Shown: in pieces, positions 37,696 to 47,398 of the stretch
Layout: each line of letters begins with the position of its first letter
Position numbering within the stretch: position 1 is the stretch's first letter
NCBI RefSeq assembly: GCF_004514425.2
Contig: NZ_MYFN02000008.1
Span: 124,001 to 188,000, forward strand
From: Shinella sumterensis
GTDB lineage: Bacteria; Pseudomonadota; Alphaproteobacteria; Rhizobiales; Rhizobiaceae
Reading direction: 5' to 3'
Length of the DNA: 64,000 nucleotides
Notes under the pieces: model-generated
What the model saw: only the letters and a program-made list of their open reading frames with translations
The model's database searches: none
What the model was told of the DNA's origin: nothing
Program-made: the position numbers and the translations under genes

Positions 37696-39128
37696 GCGGC
37701 GGGGCGCCCTTCGAGCGGGAAGACCTTGGAGGGATTGAGCAGCCATTGCGGATCGAAGGCGGCGCGGACGGCCATCTGCTGGGCGAGATCGGCCTCGCTG
37801 TACTGGTGGCGCATCAGGTCGCGCTTCTCGATGCCGACGCCGTGCTCGCCGGTCAGGCAGCCGCCGGCATCCACGCACAGCTTCAGGATCTCGTTGCCGG
37901 CGGCTTCCGCCCGGGCGGCATCGTCGGGATCATTGGCGTTGAAGAGGATGAGCGGGTGCATGTTGCCGTCGCCGGCATGGAAGACATTGGCGACGCGCAG
38001 GCCGTGTTTCGCGACGATCTCGGCCGTGCCGCGCAGGACATGCGGCAGCTGGCTGAGCGGCACGGTGCCGTCCATGCAGATATAGTCGGCGATGCGGCCC
38101 GTTGCGCCGAAGGCCGACTTGCGGCCCTTCCAGATCAGCGCCGCCTCGGTCGCGGACTGGCATTCCTTCACGACCTTGACGCCATGGCGGCCGGCGATCT
38201 CGATGATGCTGGCGAGCATGGCGTCCATTTCCGCCTCGGAGCCCTCGACCTCCACGATAAGCAGCGCCTCGACATCCATGGGATAGCCGGCCTGCGCGAA
38301 GGCTTCGCAGATTTCGATGGCCGGCTTGTCCATGAATTCGATGGCGACGGGAATGATGCCGGCGCCGATGACATCGGCCACACAGGCGCCGGCCTCTTCC
38401 GATGAGTCAAAGCCGAAGAGGACGGGACGCGCGCCTTCCGGCCGGGCGACGAGGCGCACGGTCGCCTCGGTGACGATGCCAAGCTGCCCCTCGCCACCGC
38501 AGACGACGCCGAGAAGATCGAGGCCGCCCGCATCGAGCGCCTTGCCGCCGAGATCGACGATCGTGCCGTCGATCAGCACGAGCTTGACGCCGAGCAGGTT
38601 GTTGGTCGTCACGCCGTATTTCAGGCAATGCGCGCCGCCGGAATTCATGCCGATATTGCCGCCGATGGTGCAGGCAAGCTGCGAGCTCGGATCGGGCGCG
38701 TAGAAATAGCCGTCGGCGGAGACGGCATCGGATATCGCAAGATTGGTGACGCCGGCCTGGACGGTTGCGGTGCGGTTGGCGAAATCGACCTCCAGGATCT
38801 GCGCCATCTTGGAAAGGCCGATGACCACGGCATCCTCCTGCGGGATCGCACCGCCGGCAAGCGAGGTTCCCGCCCCGCGCGGCACGACCGGCACGCCGTA
38901 ACGATGACAGTATTTCAGCACCGCGGCGACCTGCTGCGTGGTCTCGGGAAGGGCGACGGCGAGCGGCAGGCGGCGATAGGACACGAAGGCGTCCGTCTCG
39001 AAGGGAACGAGTTCGCGCGGCTCATGCACGAGACAGCCTTCGGGCAGGAGATCGAGGAGATCGGCGACGATTTCACGCCGGCGCGAAAGAACCGCCGGGC
39101 GCGGCTCCAGAAACGCGATCTGATCCAT
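37692..39128 (-). CDS. glcD: Glycolate oxidase catalytic subunit GlcD
   Basis: The FAD-dependent catalytic subunit, 478 residues. It has the FAD-binding segment VPRGAGTSLAGGAIP, IGGNIGMNSGGAHCLKYG, and the C-terminal VFHAGDGNMHPL and GCLTGEHGVGIEK motifs of the family. The ATG at 39128 is preceded by GGGGAGG. It begins the glcDEF operon and is divergent from a LysR-family gene; the 106-bp gap contains a LysR-type box, so that regulator probably controls the operon. Confidence 0.95.
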   Translation of the reverse strand: MDQIAFLEPRPAVLSRRREIVADLLDLLPEGCLVHEPRELVPFETDAFVSYRRLPLAVALPETTQQVAAVLKYCHRYGVPVVPRGAGTSLAGGAIPQEDAVVIGLSKMAQILEVDFANRTATVQAGVTNLAISDAVSADGYFYAPDPSSQLACTIGGNIGMNSGGAHCLKYGVTTNNLLGVKLVLIDGTIVDLGGKALDAGGLDLLGVVCGGEGQLGIVTEATVRLVARPEGARPVLFGFDSSEEAGACVADVIGAGIIPVAIEFMDKPAIEICEAFAQAGYPMDVEALLIVEVEGSEAEMDAMLASIIEIAGRHGVKVVKECQSATEAALIWKGRKSAFGATGRIADYICMDGTVPLSQLPHVLRGTAEIVAKHGLRVANVFHAGDGNMHPLILFNANDPDDAARAEAAGNEILKLCVDAGGCLTGEHGVGIEKRDLMRHQYSEADLAQQMAVRAAFDPQWLLNPSKVFPLEGRPAA

Positions 39129-39148
39129 ATTTTGCCTCCCCAATCCAC

Positions 39149-39173
39149 AAGTGGTCTGTTTTCTTTACCACTT
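39149..39173. promoter_or_regulatory. Putative LysR-type operator between glcD and the LysR gene
   Basis: Perfect 7-bp inverted repeat AAGTGGT, 11 bases, ACCACTT. The inner bases give exactly the T-N11-A pattern of LysR binding sites. It lies 21 bp before glcD and 62 bp before the divergent regulator. Confidence 0.65.
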
Positions 39174-39234
39174 TCTCTCAGCCGGTGCAAATGATAAGCA
39201 TTTTATCCGCTACGGAAACAATGGGCGCGACGGA

Positions 39235-40131
39235 ATGACCAATCTCGGCGATCTCGAAATCTTCTCTCGCGTCATCTCCATGGGAAGTATGTCGGCAGCG
39301 GGGCGGGCATTGGGTCTATCCCCAGCCGTCGTATCCAAGCGCGTGAAAAGACTGGAGGAGCGCCTCGGCACCCGCCTCTTCCAGCGCACCACGCGGCAGA
39401 TCTCGCTGACGGAGGCCGGACAGGGCTTCTACGAGCGTATCGTCGGCATTCTCGCCGGTATCGAGGAGGCGGAAGCCTTCGTGTCCGGCCGGTCGGGCGC
39501 GGTGCGCGGGACGTTGCGCCTTTCCGCCCCGACATCCTTCGGCCGCCTGCATATCGCGCCGCATCTGAAAGGCTTCATGGATGCCTATCCGGAACTGATC
39601 GTCAATCTCGTGCTGACGGACGACTTCTCCGACATCGTCGGCGACGGCTTCGACCTGGCGATCCGCATCGGGGAACTTTCCGATTCCTCGCTGGTCGCGC
39701 GGCGGCTTGCCCCGGTCCGGCGCGTGCTCTGCGCCTCGCCCGATTACATCGCCCGGCACGGCATGCCCGCGACACTTGCCGACCTCGCCGCGCATGTCTG
39801 CCTGCCGCCGCACACGCAGGACCTCTGGCGCCTCGAAGGCCCCGAGGGCAGCGTGAGCTTCCGGCCGCAGGGGCCGCTCTATACGAACTCCAGCGAGGTG
39901 GTGCGCGAGGCGGTGTTTTCCGGCATGGGAATTGCGCTGCGTTCGAGCTGGGATGTGGGGCCGGCGCTGAAGGATGGCGGGCTCGTGCAGGTGCTGCCGC
40001 AATACGAAGGCTCGCGCAACGTGGTCCTGTCCGCCGTCTATCCCAGCCGGCAATTCCTGCCGATCAAGGTGCGGCTGTTCATCGACTATCTCGCCGAACT
40101 CTATGGTTCCACGCCCTATTGGGAACATTGA
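39235..40131 (+). CDS. LysR-family transcriptional regulator, probably of glcDEF
   Basis: A 298-residue regulator. The N-terminal winged helix-turn-helix reads MSAAGRALGLSPAVVSKRVK followed by RLEERLGTRLFQRTTR; the rest is the LysR substrate-binding domain of the DsdC/CrgA-like group. The ATG at 39235 gives MTNLGDLEIFSRV, the usual family start; the 28 extra codons upstream overlap the promoter region. The effector is unknown; glycolate or glyoxylate are obvious candidates by context only. Confidence 0.9.
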   Translation: MTNLGDLEIFSRVISMGSMSAAGRALGLSPAVVSKRVKRLEERLGTRLFQRTTRQISLTEAGQGFYERIVGILAGIEEAEAFVSGRSGAVRGTLRLSAPTSFGRLHIAPHLKGFMDAYPELIVNLVLTDDFSDIVGDGFDLAIRIGELSDSSLVARRLAPVRRVLCASPDYIARHGMPATLADLAAHVCLPPHTQDLWRLEGPEGSVSFRPQGPLYTNSSEVVREAVFSGMGIALRSSWDVGPALKDGGLVQVLPQYEGSRNVVLSAVYPSRQFLPIKVRLFIDYLAELYGSTPYWEH

Positions 40132-40146
40132 CCGCAGGAGGAAGAC

Positions 40147-40656
40147 ATGACTGGCAGATTGAGCATGCTCGCACTTGCCTTCGGGCTCATGGCCTCCCCG
40201 ACGCTCGCCGCGCCGCTCGATCCGCTGCTCGAAGGCTTCGATGACGCCTGCGACTACAGCGACGGGCTCGCGACGCTGCTTCAATCGAGCTACGCCTTCG
40301 CCCGCAAGGAAGGCGACATCGTCATTCCGGCCGGCTACGAGACGGTCTTCGGCCCGCCGACCGTCGCGCCCGTCGACGAGTACCTGCACATCACCCTGCC
40401 GGTGAGCGGCGGCACCTGGCGCGGCGTGCCCGTGCAGGAAATCGAGGTCTTCATCACGGCGCTCGAAAGCGGCTTCAGCTCCCACGCCGTGATTTTCCCG
40501 GCAGGCGCGGTGAAGCAGGCGGAAGAGACCTTCAAGGCGCGGGGCGAGGCCGCGCAGACGAAACTGACCGCGCAGGACGAGCCGGGCCTCGGATGGCAGA
40601 CCGGCTTTTCCGTCATCGATGGTGTGCCGCGCTATATGTGCGACCTCTCCACCTGA
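40147..40656 (+). CDS. Secreted hypothetical protein
   Basis: A 169-residue protein with signal peptide (MTGRLSMLALAFGLMASPTL, cleaved after LAA). The mature part has two cysteines (CDYSDG and YMCDLST) that could form a disulfide. I recognise no domain. It follows the LysR gene by 15 bp on the same strand with a GGAGGAAG ribosome site, and is convergent with the DUF3422 gene. Confidence 0.75.
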   Translation: MTGRLSMLALAFGLMASPTLAAPLDPLLEGFDDACDYSDGLATLLQSSYAFARKEGDIVIPAGYETVFGPPTVAPVDEYLHITLPVSGGTWRGVPVQEIEVFITALESGFSSHAVIFPAGAVKQAEETFKARGEAAQTKLTAQDEPGLGWQTGFSVIDGVPRYMCDLST

Positions 40657-40671
40657 GCCGGCACGATCGTC

Positions 40672-41949
40672 TCAGTGCCTGTCTTCCTCGGCATGCCGGT
40701 TGCGGATCGTGCGGACGAGAAGCCACATGCCGATGATGACGAAAGGCACCGCGATGCCGGTCGCCGTTTCCGGCTTCACCGGCACGCCAAGCCCGTGCGC
40801 CGCCTTGGCGACATAGCCGAAGAGACCGACGACGTAATAGGAGATCGCCGCCACCGAAAGGCCCTCGACGGTCTGCTGCAGGCGAAGCTGCAACCGTGCG
40901 CGGCGATCCATGGAATTCAGCAGCGACGTGTTGAGCTGTTCCAGCTCCACGTCGATCCAGCTGCGCAAAAGCGCGGTGGCGCGGGCAAGCTTGCGCGACA
41001 GGTTGGCCTGCCGCTCCTCGACGGACTGGCAGGTGCGCATGGCGGGCGCCAGGCGCCGCTCCAGGAAGAAGCCGAGCGTCTCATAGCCGGGCACGGCGGT
41101 TTCCGCGAGTGTGCGGATGCGCTCCTGCACGATGCCGTAATAGGCGCGGCTGGCGCCGAACCGGTAGAGGCTGAGCGCGGCATTCGCCTCCAGTTCCGCG
41201 GCAAGGCGCGTGATCTCGGAGAGAAGCGCGTCGGCCTTGTCGCGGGCGTGCTGCTTCATCGCATTGGTGATGCCCGTCAGCCCGTCCTCGATGCGGCGGA
41301 TTTCGGGTGACAGCGACTGGGCGAGCGGCAGGCCCATCATGGCGAGCGTGCGGTAGGTCTCGATATCGAGCAGGCGCTGGACGAGCGCGCCGCGCCCGGC
41401 TTCCGTCATGCCCTTGTCGATGACGAGGATGGGGGTCAGCCCGTCGCCGTTCTGGCGGAAATCCGTGACGATGACGCCCTGGCCGTTCTTGATCTCGCTG
41501 TAACAGAGGCTGGTGGGATCGAAGGTGGCGATCGCCGCCCGCGTTTCCGGCGAATCCGGGCGGATCTCCAGGCGAATGCCCGATATCAGCGTGCCGGGCG
41601 GCGAAAAGCTGTCGCCGAACGGGTGGACGGGCACCTCGCCGCCGAAGGTCTCCGGCGCCGGCGCATCCCAGAAATAGGTCGAGAACTCGGTGTGCCGCTC
41701 CCAGCGCAGCGTGCCCTGCCCCCAGCTCAGCGCGTGGTGGTTGGAATCGCGGCCGGGCGGCGAGACCCCGCGCGAACGCGACAACTCGCCCATCACGGCG
41801 TGATCGACGGCCGAGCCGCCCTCGGTCAGGAATGCAAGCTGGAAAATGACGCGCGGCGACGGCACGAGCGCATACGGCCGTGCATGGATCTCGCCAAGAG
41901 CCTGCGCACGCATTGTCGCCTGCGGAAAGGCGAAGCTGCCCTTTGCCAT
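40672..41949 (-). CDS. DUF3422 family membrane protein
   Basis: A 425-residue protein of the alpha- and betaproteobacterial DUF3422 family. The N-terminal half starts with ALGEIHARPYALVPSPR, the family hallmark. The centre is rich in helices, and two hydrophobic segments near the C-terminus (VAAISYYVVGLFGYVAKAAH and AVPFVIIGMWLLVRTI) follow a long coiled region. This general shape, a large soluble part before two C-terminal helices, resembles CorA-type channels, but no GMN motif is present and the role is unknown. Divergent from the FadR-type gene. Confidence 0.88.
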   Translation of the reverse strand: MAKGSFAFPQATMRAQALGEIHARPYALVPSPRVIFQLAFLTEGGSAVDHAVMGELSRSRGVSPPGRDSNHHALSWGQGTLRWERHTEFSTYFWDAPAPETFGGEVPVHPFGDSFSPPGTLISGIRLEIRPDSPETRAAIATFDPTSLCYSEIKNGQGVIVTDFRQNGDGLTPILVIDKGMTEAGRGALVQRLLDIETYRTLAMMGLPLAQSLSPEIRRIEDGLTGITNAMKQHARDKADALLSEITRLAAELEANAALSLYRFGASRAYYGIVQERIRTLAETAVPGYETLGFFLERRLAPAMRTCQSVEERQANLSRKLARATALLRSWIDVELEQLNTSLLNSMDRRARLQLRLQQTVEGLSVAAISYYVVGLFGYVAKAAHGLGVPVKPETATGIAVPFVIIGMWLLVRTIRNRHAEEDRH

Positions 41950-42042
41950 GTCTGCACCTTCCCCTCATGTGCAACAGATCTTTCTTAACAAATGTCAGGG
42001 CGCCGGTGATGAGGCGCATTGACGCAGGCCAACGATGAGGAT

Positions 42043-42084
42043 TGGACAAGTTTGTTGACCAGTTTCCGTGTCGGTTGGTACTAT
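42043..42084 (+). promoter_or_regulatory. Promoter and overlapping palindromic operator of the FadR-type gene
   Basis: A -35 TTGACC (42055-42060) and a -10 TACTAT (42079-42084) are 18 bases apart. The imperfect inverted repeat TGGACAA, 5 bases, TTGACCA (42043-42061) covers the -35 and ends in the TGG/CCA form seen in operators of this regulator family. Transcription would start close to 42091, the GTG start codon. Confidence 0.55.
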
Positions 42085-42090
42085 CGCGCC

Positions 42091-42885
42091 GTGACCGAAA
42101 CCGCGTTCGACCTCTTTGCCCCCATCAGCCATGACCGCACCGCCGACGAGGTCGTGCGGCAGATCGAGCTTTTGCTGCTGGAAGGCGTGCTGCGCGATGG
42201 CGACAGGCTGCCGGGCGAGCGCGAACTTTCCAAGCGCCTCGACGTCTCCCGGCCGATCCTGCGCGAGGCGCTGAAGGCGCTGGAAACCCGAGGCCTGCTC
42301 ATCAGCCAGCACGGCGGCGGCACCTATGTCGCCGATATCATCGGCCAGGTTTTCTCGCCGGCTGTCGTGGACCTCATCGCCCGTCACCAGCGCGCGACCG
42401 GCGACTATATCGAATACCGGCGCGAGCTGGAGGGCATCACCGCCGAACTCGCCGCCCGCCGGGCGACGGACTATGACCGCCAGATGCTGACCCGCATCAT
42501 GGATGCGATGCGGGACGCCCACGCCGGCGGCTCCTTCGACGACGAACTGGAGACGGATGTCGAGCTGCACAACGCCATCGGCGAGGCGGCGCACAACATC
42601 GTGCTCCTGCACACGCTGCGCTCCTGCTACCGGCTGCTGGCGCAGGGGATCTTTTTCCATCGCCATCTCGTTTTCTCCTCGCAGGAAGCCCGGGAACACC
42701 TTCTCGCGCAGCACGAGGCGATCTACGCCGCCATCATGGCCCGTGACGGAAATGCGGCACGAAATGCCGCTCAGGCGCATATGGACTATATTGCCGTCGC
42801 TATCCGCGACGCCGAACGCAGCGGCGAATGGCAACGTATTTCCCAGCTGCGCATGCAAAAGCGCAATCTTCCCGCAAAAGCCTGA
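42091..42885 (+). CDS. FadR-subfamily GntR transcriptional regulator (PdhR/LldR-like)
   Basis: A 264-residue regulator. The N-terminal winged helix has LPGERELSKRLDVSRPILRE and then ALKALETRGLLISQHGGGTY. The C-terminal all-helical FCD domain (about 105-235) binds a carboxylate ligand through a metal site; candidate His residues are in ELHNAIGEAAHN and AQHEAIYAAI. The GTG at 42091 gives the family start VTETAFDLFAPISH; a TTG at 42019 would add 24 residues overlapping the promoter. The regulated genes are not obvious; glycolate or lactate control is possible. Confidence 0.85.
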   Translation: MTETAFDLFAPISHDRTADEVVRQIELLLLEGVLRDGDRLPGERELSKRLDVSRPILREALKALETRGLLISQHGGGTYVADIIGQVFSPAVVDLIARHQRATGDYIEYRRELEGITAELAARRATDYDRQMLTRIMDAMRDAHAGGSFDDELETDVELHNAIGEAAHNIVLLHTLRSCYRLLAQGIFFHRHLVFSSQEAREHLLAQHEAIYAAIMARDGNAARNAAQAHMDYIAVAIRDAERSGEWQRISQLRMQKRNLPAKA

Positions 42886-42956
42886 CTTGCGCTGCAATCT
42901 GCGCGCAAGCAAGATATGTCACAAAGCGACTCGACACGCACGTCCCGACACGAGGA

Positions 42957-43481
42957 ATGAAAAAGACCTTGAACATTCTCAGCCGCATCGCAAGCGACGT
43001 CCAGCTCATGTTCCGCAGGCCCGTCCGGGAACAGTATGGCGCGCTGTGCTACCGGCTGAAAAAGAAGCGCTCGGCGGTCGAAGTGCTGCTGATCACCAGC
43101 CGCGATACCGGGCGCTGGGTCATACCGAAGGGCTGGCCGATGGACGGCAAGAGCGCCGCCGCAGCGGCAGCGCGTGAAGCCTGGGAAGAGGCCGGCGTCA
43201 AGGGGGTGATCGCGGACGAGGCGATCGGCGACTATCATTACATGAAGGGCCTGCCTGAAGGGCTGAAGGTCGATTGCCGGGTGCGCGTCTTCGCGCTGGC
43301 CGTAGACGACATCTGCAAGAATTTCCCGGAAAAGAACCAGCGGCGCGCCGAATGGGTCGATTGTGCCGAGGCGGCCAACCGCGTTCAGGAGCCGGGCTTG
43401 AAGAAGCTCTTCCTCGCCTTCGAGCAGAAAATCCTCTCCGGGCTTCCCCCGATCGCAAAAAACGGCACGACCGGCGCCTGA
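42957..43481 (+). CDS. NUDIX hydrolase, DIPP-like
   Basis: A 174-residue hydrolase of a nucleoside or inositol diphosphate linked to another group. The NUDIX box is GWPMDGKSAAAAAAREAW then EEAGV. The catalytic REAWEEAG core is intact, but the first glutamate of the consensus is a lysine. WVIPKGWPMDGK just before it is typical of alphaproteobacterial diphosphoinositol-polyphosphate-type members. The ATG at 42957 follows ACGAGGA. It lies 71 bp after the FadR-type gene and 71 bp before the PiT gene. Confidence 0.88.
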   Translation: MKKTLNILSRIASDVQLMFRRPVREQYGALCYRLKKKRSAVEVLLITSRDTGRWVIPKGWPMDGKSAAAAAAREAWEEAGVKGVIADEAIGDYHYMKGLPEGLKVDCRVRVFALAVDDICKNFPEKNQRRAEWVDCAEAANRVQEPGLKKLFLAFEQKILSGLPPIAKNGTTGA

Positions 43482-43552
43482 CACGGCCTCCGCCATATTG
43501 CCGCCTATGCCTTGAGGCGTTACTGCCTCTCGGCAAAACTGGAGCAGCATGA

Positions 43553-45055
43553 ATGGCCAATTCTCAAGTCCAGCTTCGCAAGCCGACGCTGGACAAGGAC
43601 CTGGAAAAACTCACCCTCACCGAACAGGCCACGCATTTCGTGCTGCGCTCCTGGACGGGTGCGGGAATTTCACTTGTCTTCCTGCTCCTGACGATGGCCA
43701 TCGCCCATACATTCGCCACCGGCACGCCCGGCGTTCTCGTTATCGCCGTCACCGCCGCGCTGGCCGCCTACATGGCCATGAACATCGGCGCCAACGACGT
43801 GACGAACAATGTGGGCGCGGCGGTGGGCGCCCGCGCGATGAGCATGGGCGTGGCGCTGGCGATTGCAGCCGTGTTCGAGATCGCAGGCGCGCTTCTGGCC
43901 GGTCGCGGCGTTGCCGAGACCGTCGCCTCCGGCATTCTCGACCGCGCGAACTTCCCCAGCCCCGAGGTCTTTGCCTGGGCAATGATGGCCTCGCTCGTTT
44001 CGGCCGCGATCTGGATCAACATCGCGACCCTCGCCAATGCACCGATCTCCACCACGCACGCCATCATCGGCGGCGTCATCGGCGCGGGTGCCGCGGCAAG
44101 CGGCCTGCACAGCGTGCAGTGGGACGCGATGGGGCTCATCGTCATCAGTTGGACCGTCTCACCGATCCTGGGCGGCGTGATTGCCGCGCTGTTCCTGTTC
44201 TTCATCAAGGAAACGATCATCTACCGCGAGGACAAGATCGCGGCGGCAAAGACCTGGGTTCCCGTTCTCGTCGCCATCATGGCCGGCGCTTTCTCGGCGT
44301 TTCTCGCCACCGGCGGCACAAATGGTTTCTATCATATGCCGTTCGGCACAGCCCTGCTGGTCGGCCTGGCTGTAGGCGTGCTGACCTATTTCGTCACGCG
44401 CCCGATCGTGCGCCGGCACGCGGAAGGACTGGACAACCGCAACCAGTCTCTGCGCACGCTGTTTCGTCTGCCGCTGATCTGTTCGGCGGCCTTGCTGTCC
44501 TTTGCCCATGGCGCCAACGACGTCTCGAATGCGGTCGGTCCGCTTTACGGCGTCGTCGTGGCGTTGCGTGAAAGCAGTGGCTCGGCAAATGCCGGCATTC
44601 CGCTCTGGGTGATGGTCATCGGCGCCTTCGGCATCTCGCTTGGCCTTCTGCTGTTCGGTCCACGCCTCATCCGCATCGTCGGCAGCGAGATCACCAAGCT
44701 CAACCCGATGCGCGCCTTCTGCGTGGCGCTCTCCTCCGCCGTGGCGGTGCTGACGGCATCGGCCTTCGCCATTCCCGTCTCCTCGACGCATATCGCCGTC
44801 GGCGCCGTCTTCGGGGTCGGCCTGTTTCGCGAATGGTACACCCGCAATTCGCAGCGCCGCATCGACTATATCCGCAGCCGCGGCAACGGCATCGCACCCG
44901 AAGAGCCATCCGCCAATCCCGACGAGACACGCCGCCGCTATCTGGTTCGACGCTCCCACTTCATGACGATCGTCTCGGCCTGGATCGTGACGCTTCCGGT
45001 CTCGGCGATGCTGTCCGCCCTCGTCTTCCTCGCCCTCAACGCCGTGTTCAGCTGA
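43553..45055 (+). CDS. Inorganic phosphate transporter, PiT family
   Basis: A 500-residue integral membrane protein, a low-affinity metal-phosphate:H+ symporter. The repeated family signature occurs twice, as [16 protein letters not shown] near residue 77 and [18 protein letters not shown] near residue 317. The pattern [14 protein letters not shown] and [14 protein letters not shown] also repeats, reflecting the internal duplication. It has about ten hydrophobic segments and a cytoplasmic loop near residue 440. No PhoU-like Pit accessory gene is adjacent. Confidence 0.93.
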   Translation: MANSQVQLRKPTLDKDLEKLTLTEQATHFVLRSWTGAGISLVFLLLTMAIAHTFATGTPGVLVIAVTAALAAYMAMNIGANDVTNNVGAAVGARAMSMGVALAIAAVFEIAGALLAGRGVAETVASGILDRANFPSPEVFAWAMMASLVSAAIWINIATLANAPISTTHAIIGGVIGAGAAASGLHSVQWDAMGLIVISWTVSPILGGVIAALFLFFIKETIIYREDKIAAAKTWVPVLVAIMAGAFSAFLATGGTNGFYHMPFGTALLVGLAVGVLTYFVTRPIVRRHAEGLDNRNQSLRTLFRLPLICSAALLSFAHGANDVSNAVGPLYGVVVALRESSGSANAGIPLWVMVIGAFGISLGLLLFGPRLIRIVGSEITKLNPMRAFCVALSSAVAVLTASAFAIPVSSTHIAVGAVFGVGLFREWYTRNSQRRIDYIRSRGNGIAPEEPSANPDETRRRYLVRRSHFMTIVSAWIVTLPVSAMLSALVFLALNAVFS

Positions 45056-45065
45056 GAGACCGATC

Positions 45066-45803
45066 ATGCGTGCCAATTACCGGATGCAGCGCCTCTTCGT
45101 GGACGATGCGCTTGCGGCGGACCAGCCGTTCGAAGCCTCCAAGGACCATTTTCATTACCTGACGAACGTGCTGCGCATGGGCGAAGATGACGCGGTACTG
45201 CTGTTCAACGGGCGGGACGGGGAATGGCGCGCCACGCTGTCCTTCCCCACCCGCAAGCGCCTCGTGCTGACCCCCGTCGAACAGACGCGCCCGCAGCCCG
45301 CCCCTTGCGACCTGCATTACCTGTTCGCGCCGCTCAAGGTCGGGCGGCTGGACTATCTCGTGCAGAAGGCGGTGGAAATGGGCGCCGGCATGCTTCAGCC
45401 GGTGATGACCCAGCACGTGCAGGGCAAGATCACCAATCTCGAGCGGCTGGAGGCGAATGCCGTGGAGGCCGCCGAACAATGCGGCATCCTGGCCATCCCG
45501 CGCGTTGCTGCCCCCCGCAAGCTGGACGATCTCATCTCCGACTGGCCGAGGGACCGCCGTATCATCTTCTGCGACGAGGGGCATGGCAGCCAGAACCCCT
45601 TGGCCGTCCTGCGTGACATCAAGGAGCGCAAGCTCGCCCTTTTGGTCGGCCCCGAAGGCGGGTTTTCGGACGAGGAACGCACGCTGCTGCGGGGGCTGGA
45701 TTTCGTGACGCCCATTCCGCTCGGCCCGCGGATCCTGCGCGCCGATACCGCGGCCGTCGCGGCGATGGCCGTGATCCAGGCGACCATCGGCGACTGGGAA
45801 TGA
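45066..45803 (+). CDS. rsmE: 16S rRNA (uracil(1498)-N(3))-methyltransferase RsmE
   Basis: A 245-residue SPOUT methyltransferase that makes m3U1498 in 16S rRNA. The N-terminal PUA-like domain has [15 protein letters not shown]. The C-terminal trefoil-knot domain has [14 protein letters not shown] and [15 protein letters not shown], the S-adenosylmethionine site. It follows the PiT gene by ten bases and precedes gshA by 136 bp. Confidence 0.94.
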   Translation: MRANYRMQRLFVDDALAADQPFEASKDHFHYLTNVLRMGEDDAVLLFNGRDGEWRATLSFPTRKRLVLTPVEQTRPQPAPCDLHYLFAPLKVGRLDYLVQKAVEMGAGMLQPVMTQHVQGKITNLERLEANAVEAAEQCGILAIPRVAAPRKLDDLISDWPRDRRIIFCDEGHGSQNPLAVLRDIKERKLALLVGPEGGFSDEERTLLRGLDFVTPIPLGPRILRADTAAVAAMAVIQATIGDWE

Positions 45804-45939
45804 TTTTCCTCGAAAGTCGAATTGGTTTTTTTGAATCTGCCTTGAAAGGAATTCGCTTGCACCGCATTTAATTCCGGTTCAAGCACCCTCCCAAGGCCCT
45901 GCGGTTCTGCCGGGCATATCCGTTCAGAAGAAGACGCCC

Positions 45940-47313
45940 ATGGCCCGTGACACCACCGACCAGACGCCGATCCGCACCGTTGCGGAAATGGCGGACTATC
46001 TCGCCGCCGGCAACAAGCCGAAGGAGAAGTTCCGCATCGGCACCGAGCACGAGAAATTCGTCTTCTTTACGGCCGACAACAGCCCCGTTCCCTATTTCGG
46101 CGATGCGAGCATTTCCGCACTGCTCAACGGCATGCAGGCCAAGACCGACTGGGAGCCGATCATGGATGCCGGCAACATCATCGGCCTTGCGGAACCCTCG
46201 GGCATGGGCGCGATCTCGCTGGAGCCGGGCGGCCAGTTCGAGCTGTCGGGCGCGCCGCTTGAAAACCTGCACCAGACCTGCAAGGAATCAAACCAGCATC
46301 TCGCCACGTTGCGCGAGATCGCCGAACCGCTCGGCATCCGCTTCCTCGGCATGGGCGGCAGCCCGAAATGGTCGTTTGCCGAAACGCCGCGCATGCCCAA
46401 GAGCCGCTACGACATCATGACCCGCTACATGCCGAAGGTCGGCAGCCAGGGTCTCGACATGATGTACCGCACCTGCACGATCCAGGTGAACCTCGATTTT
46501 TCCTCCGAAGCCGACATGCGCCGCAAGATGCAGGTGTCGCTGAAGCTGCAATCGCTCGCGACCGCGCTCTTCGCCTCCTCGCCCTTCACCGACGGCAAGC
46601 CGAACGGGCTCCTGTCCTGGCGTGGCAATATCTGGCGCGACACGGACAACAACCGCGCCGGGCTCATTCCCTTCGCCTTCGCGCCGGATTTCGGCTTCGA
46701 GGACTATGTGACCTGGGCGCTCGACGTGCCGATGTATTTCATCGTCCGCGACGGCAAGTACCACGACTGCACGCATGTCACGTTCCGCCAGTTCATGGCG
46801 GGTGCGCTGAAGGGCGAGGTCGCGGATTACGAGCCGAATTTCGGCGACTGGACGAACCACCTCTCCACGCTGTTTCCCGATGTGCGCCTCAAGCGGTTCC
46901 TGGAAATGCGCGGCGCCGATGGCGGCCCGTGGCGTCGCATCTGTGCGCTGCCCGCTTTCTGGGTGGGTCTGCTTTATGACGACGGCGCGCTCGACGCCGC
47001 CGAGGCGCTGACCCGCGACTGGACCTTCGAGGAAGTCTCGGCGCTGCGCGACGCGGTGCCGGCGCAGGGGCTGCGCGCCGAATTCCGCGGCAAGCCGCTC
47101 TTCGATGTCGCCCGCGAGGTCCTCGCCATCGCCCGCCAGGGACTTGTCGCGCGCGCACGCCTGAATGGCGATGGCGTCGACGAAAGCGTGTTCCTCGCAC
47201 CGCTCGACGAAGTGCTGGCCAAGAAGGCCACGCTCGCCGAAGACATGCTGGCGCTCTACCATGGCCGCTGGAACGGCTCCGTCGAGCCGGTCTTCAGCGA
47301 GTACCAGTACTGA
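45940..47313 (+). CDS. gshA: Glutamate-cysteine ligase, plant/alphaproteobacterial type
   Basis: Joins glutamate and cysteine with ATP, the first step of glutathione synthesis. The 457-residue protein is the plant-type class, unrelated in sequence to E. coli GshA. Signatures are FRIGTEHEKFVF, GAISLEPGGQFELSGAP with the metal-binding glutamates, and the central MYRTCTIQVNLDFSSEADM. A weak promoter-like pair (TTGAAA, then CATTTA 17 bases on) lies ahead. The ATG at 45940 follows AGAAGAAG. Confidence 0.95.
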   Translation: MARDTTDQTPIRTVAEMADYLAAGNKPKEKFRIGTEHEKFVFFTADNSPVPYFGDASISALLNGMQAKTDWEPIMDAGNIIGLAEPSGMGAISLEPGGQFELSGAPLENLHQTCKESNQHLATLREIAEPLGIRFLGMGGSPKWSFAETPRMPKSRYDIMTRYMPKVGSQGLDMMYRTCTIQVNLDFSSEADMRRKMQVSLKLQSLATALFASSPFTDGKPNGLLSWRGNIWRDTDNNRAGLIPFAFAPDFGFEDYVTWALDVPMYFIVRDGKYHDCTHVTFRQFMAGALKGEVADYEPNFGDWTNHLSTLFPDVRLKRFLEMRGADGGPWRRICALPAFWVGLLYDDGALDAAEALTRDWTFEEVSALRDAVPAQGLRAEFRGKPLFDVAREVLAIARQGLVARARLNGDGVDESVFLAPLDEVLAKKATLAEDMLALYHGRWNGSVEPVFSEYQY

Positions 47314-47398
47314 CATCACGCCAGAAAGCGGTTTGCGCGGCGGAAATTCCCATTATACTCAAGGCGCATACACGCCTGCCAGGGGAAGGGTCTCGCCG

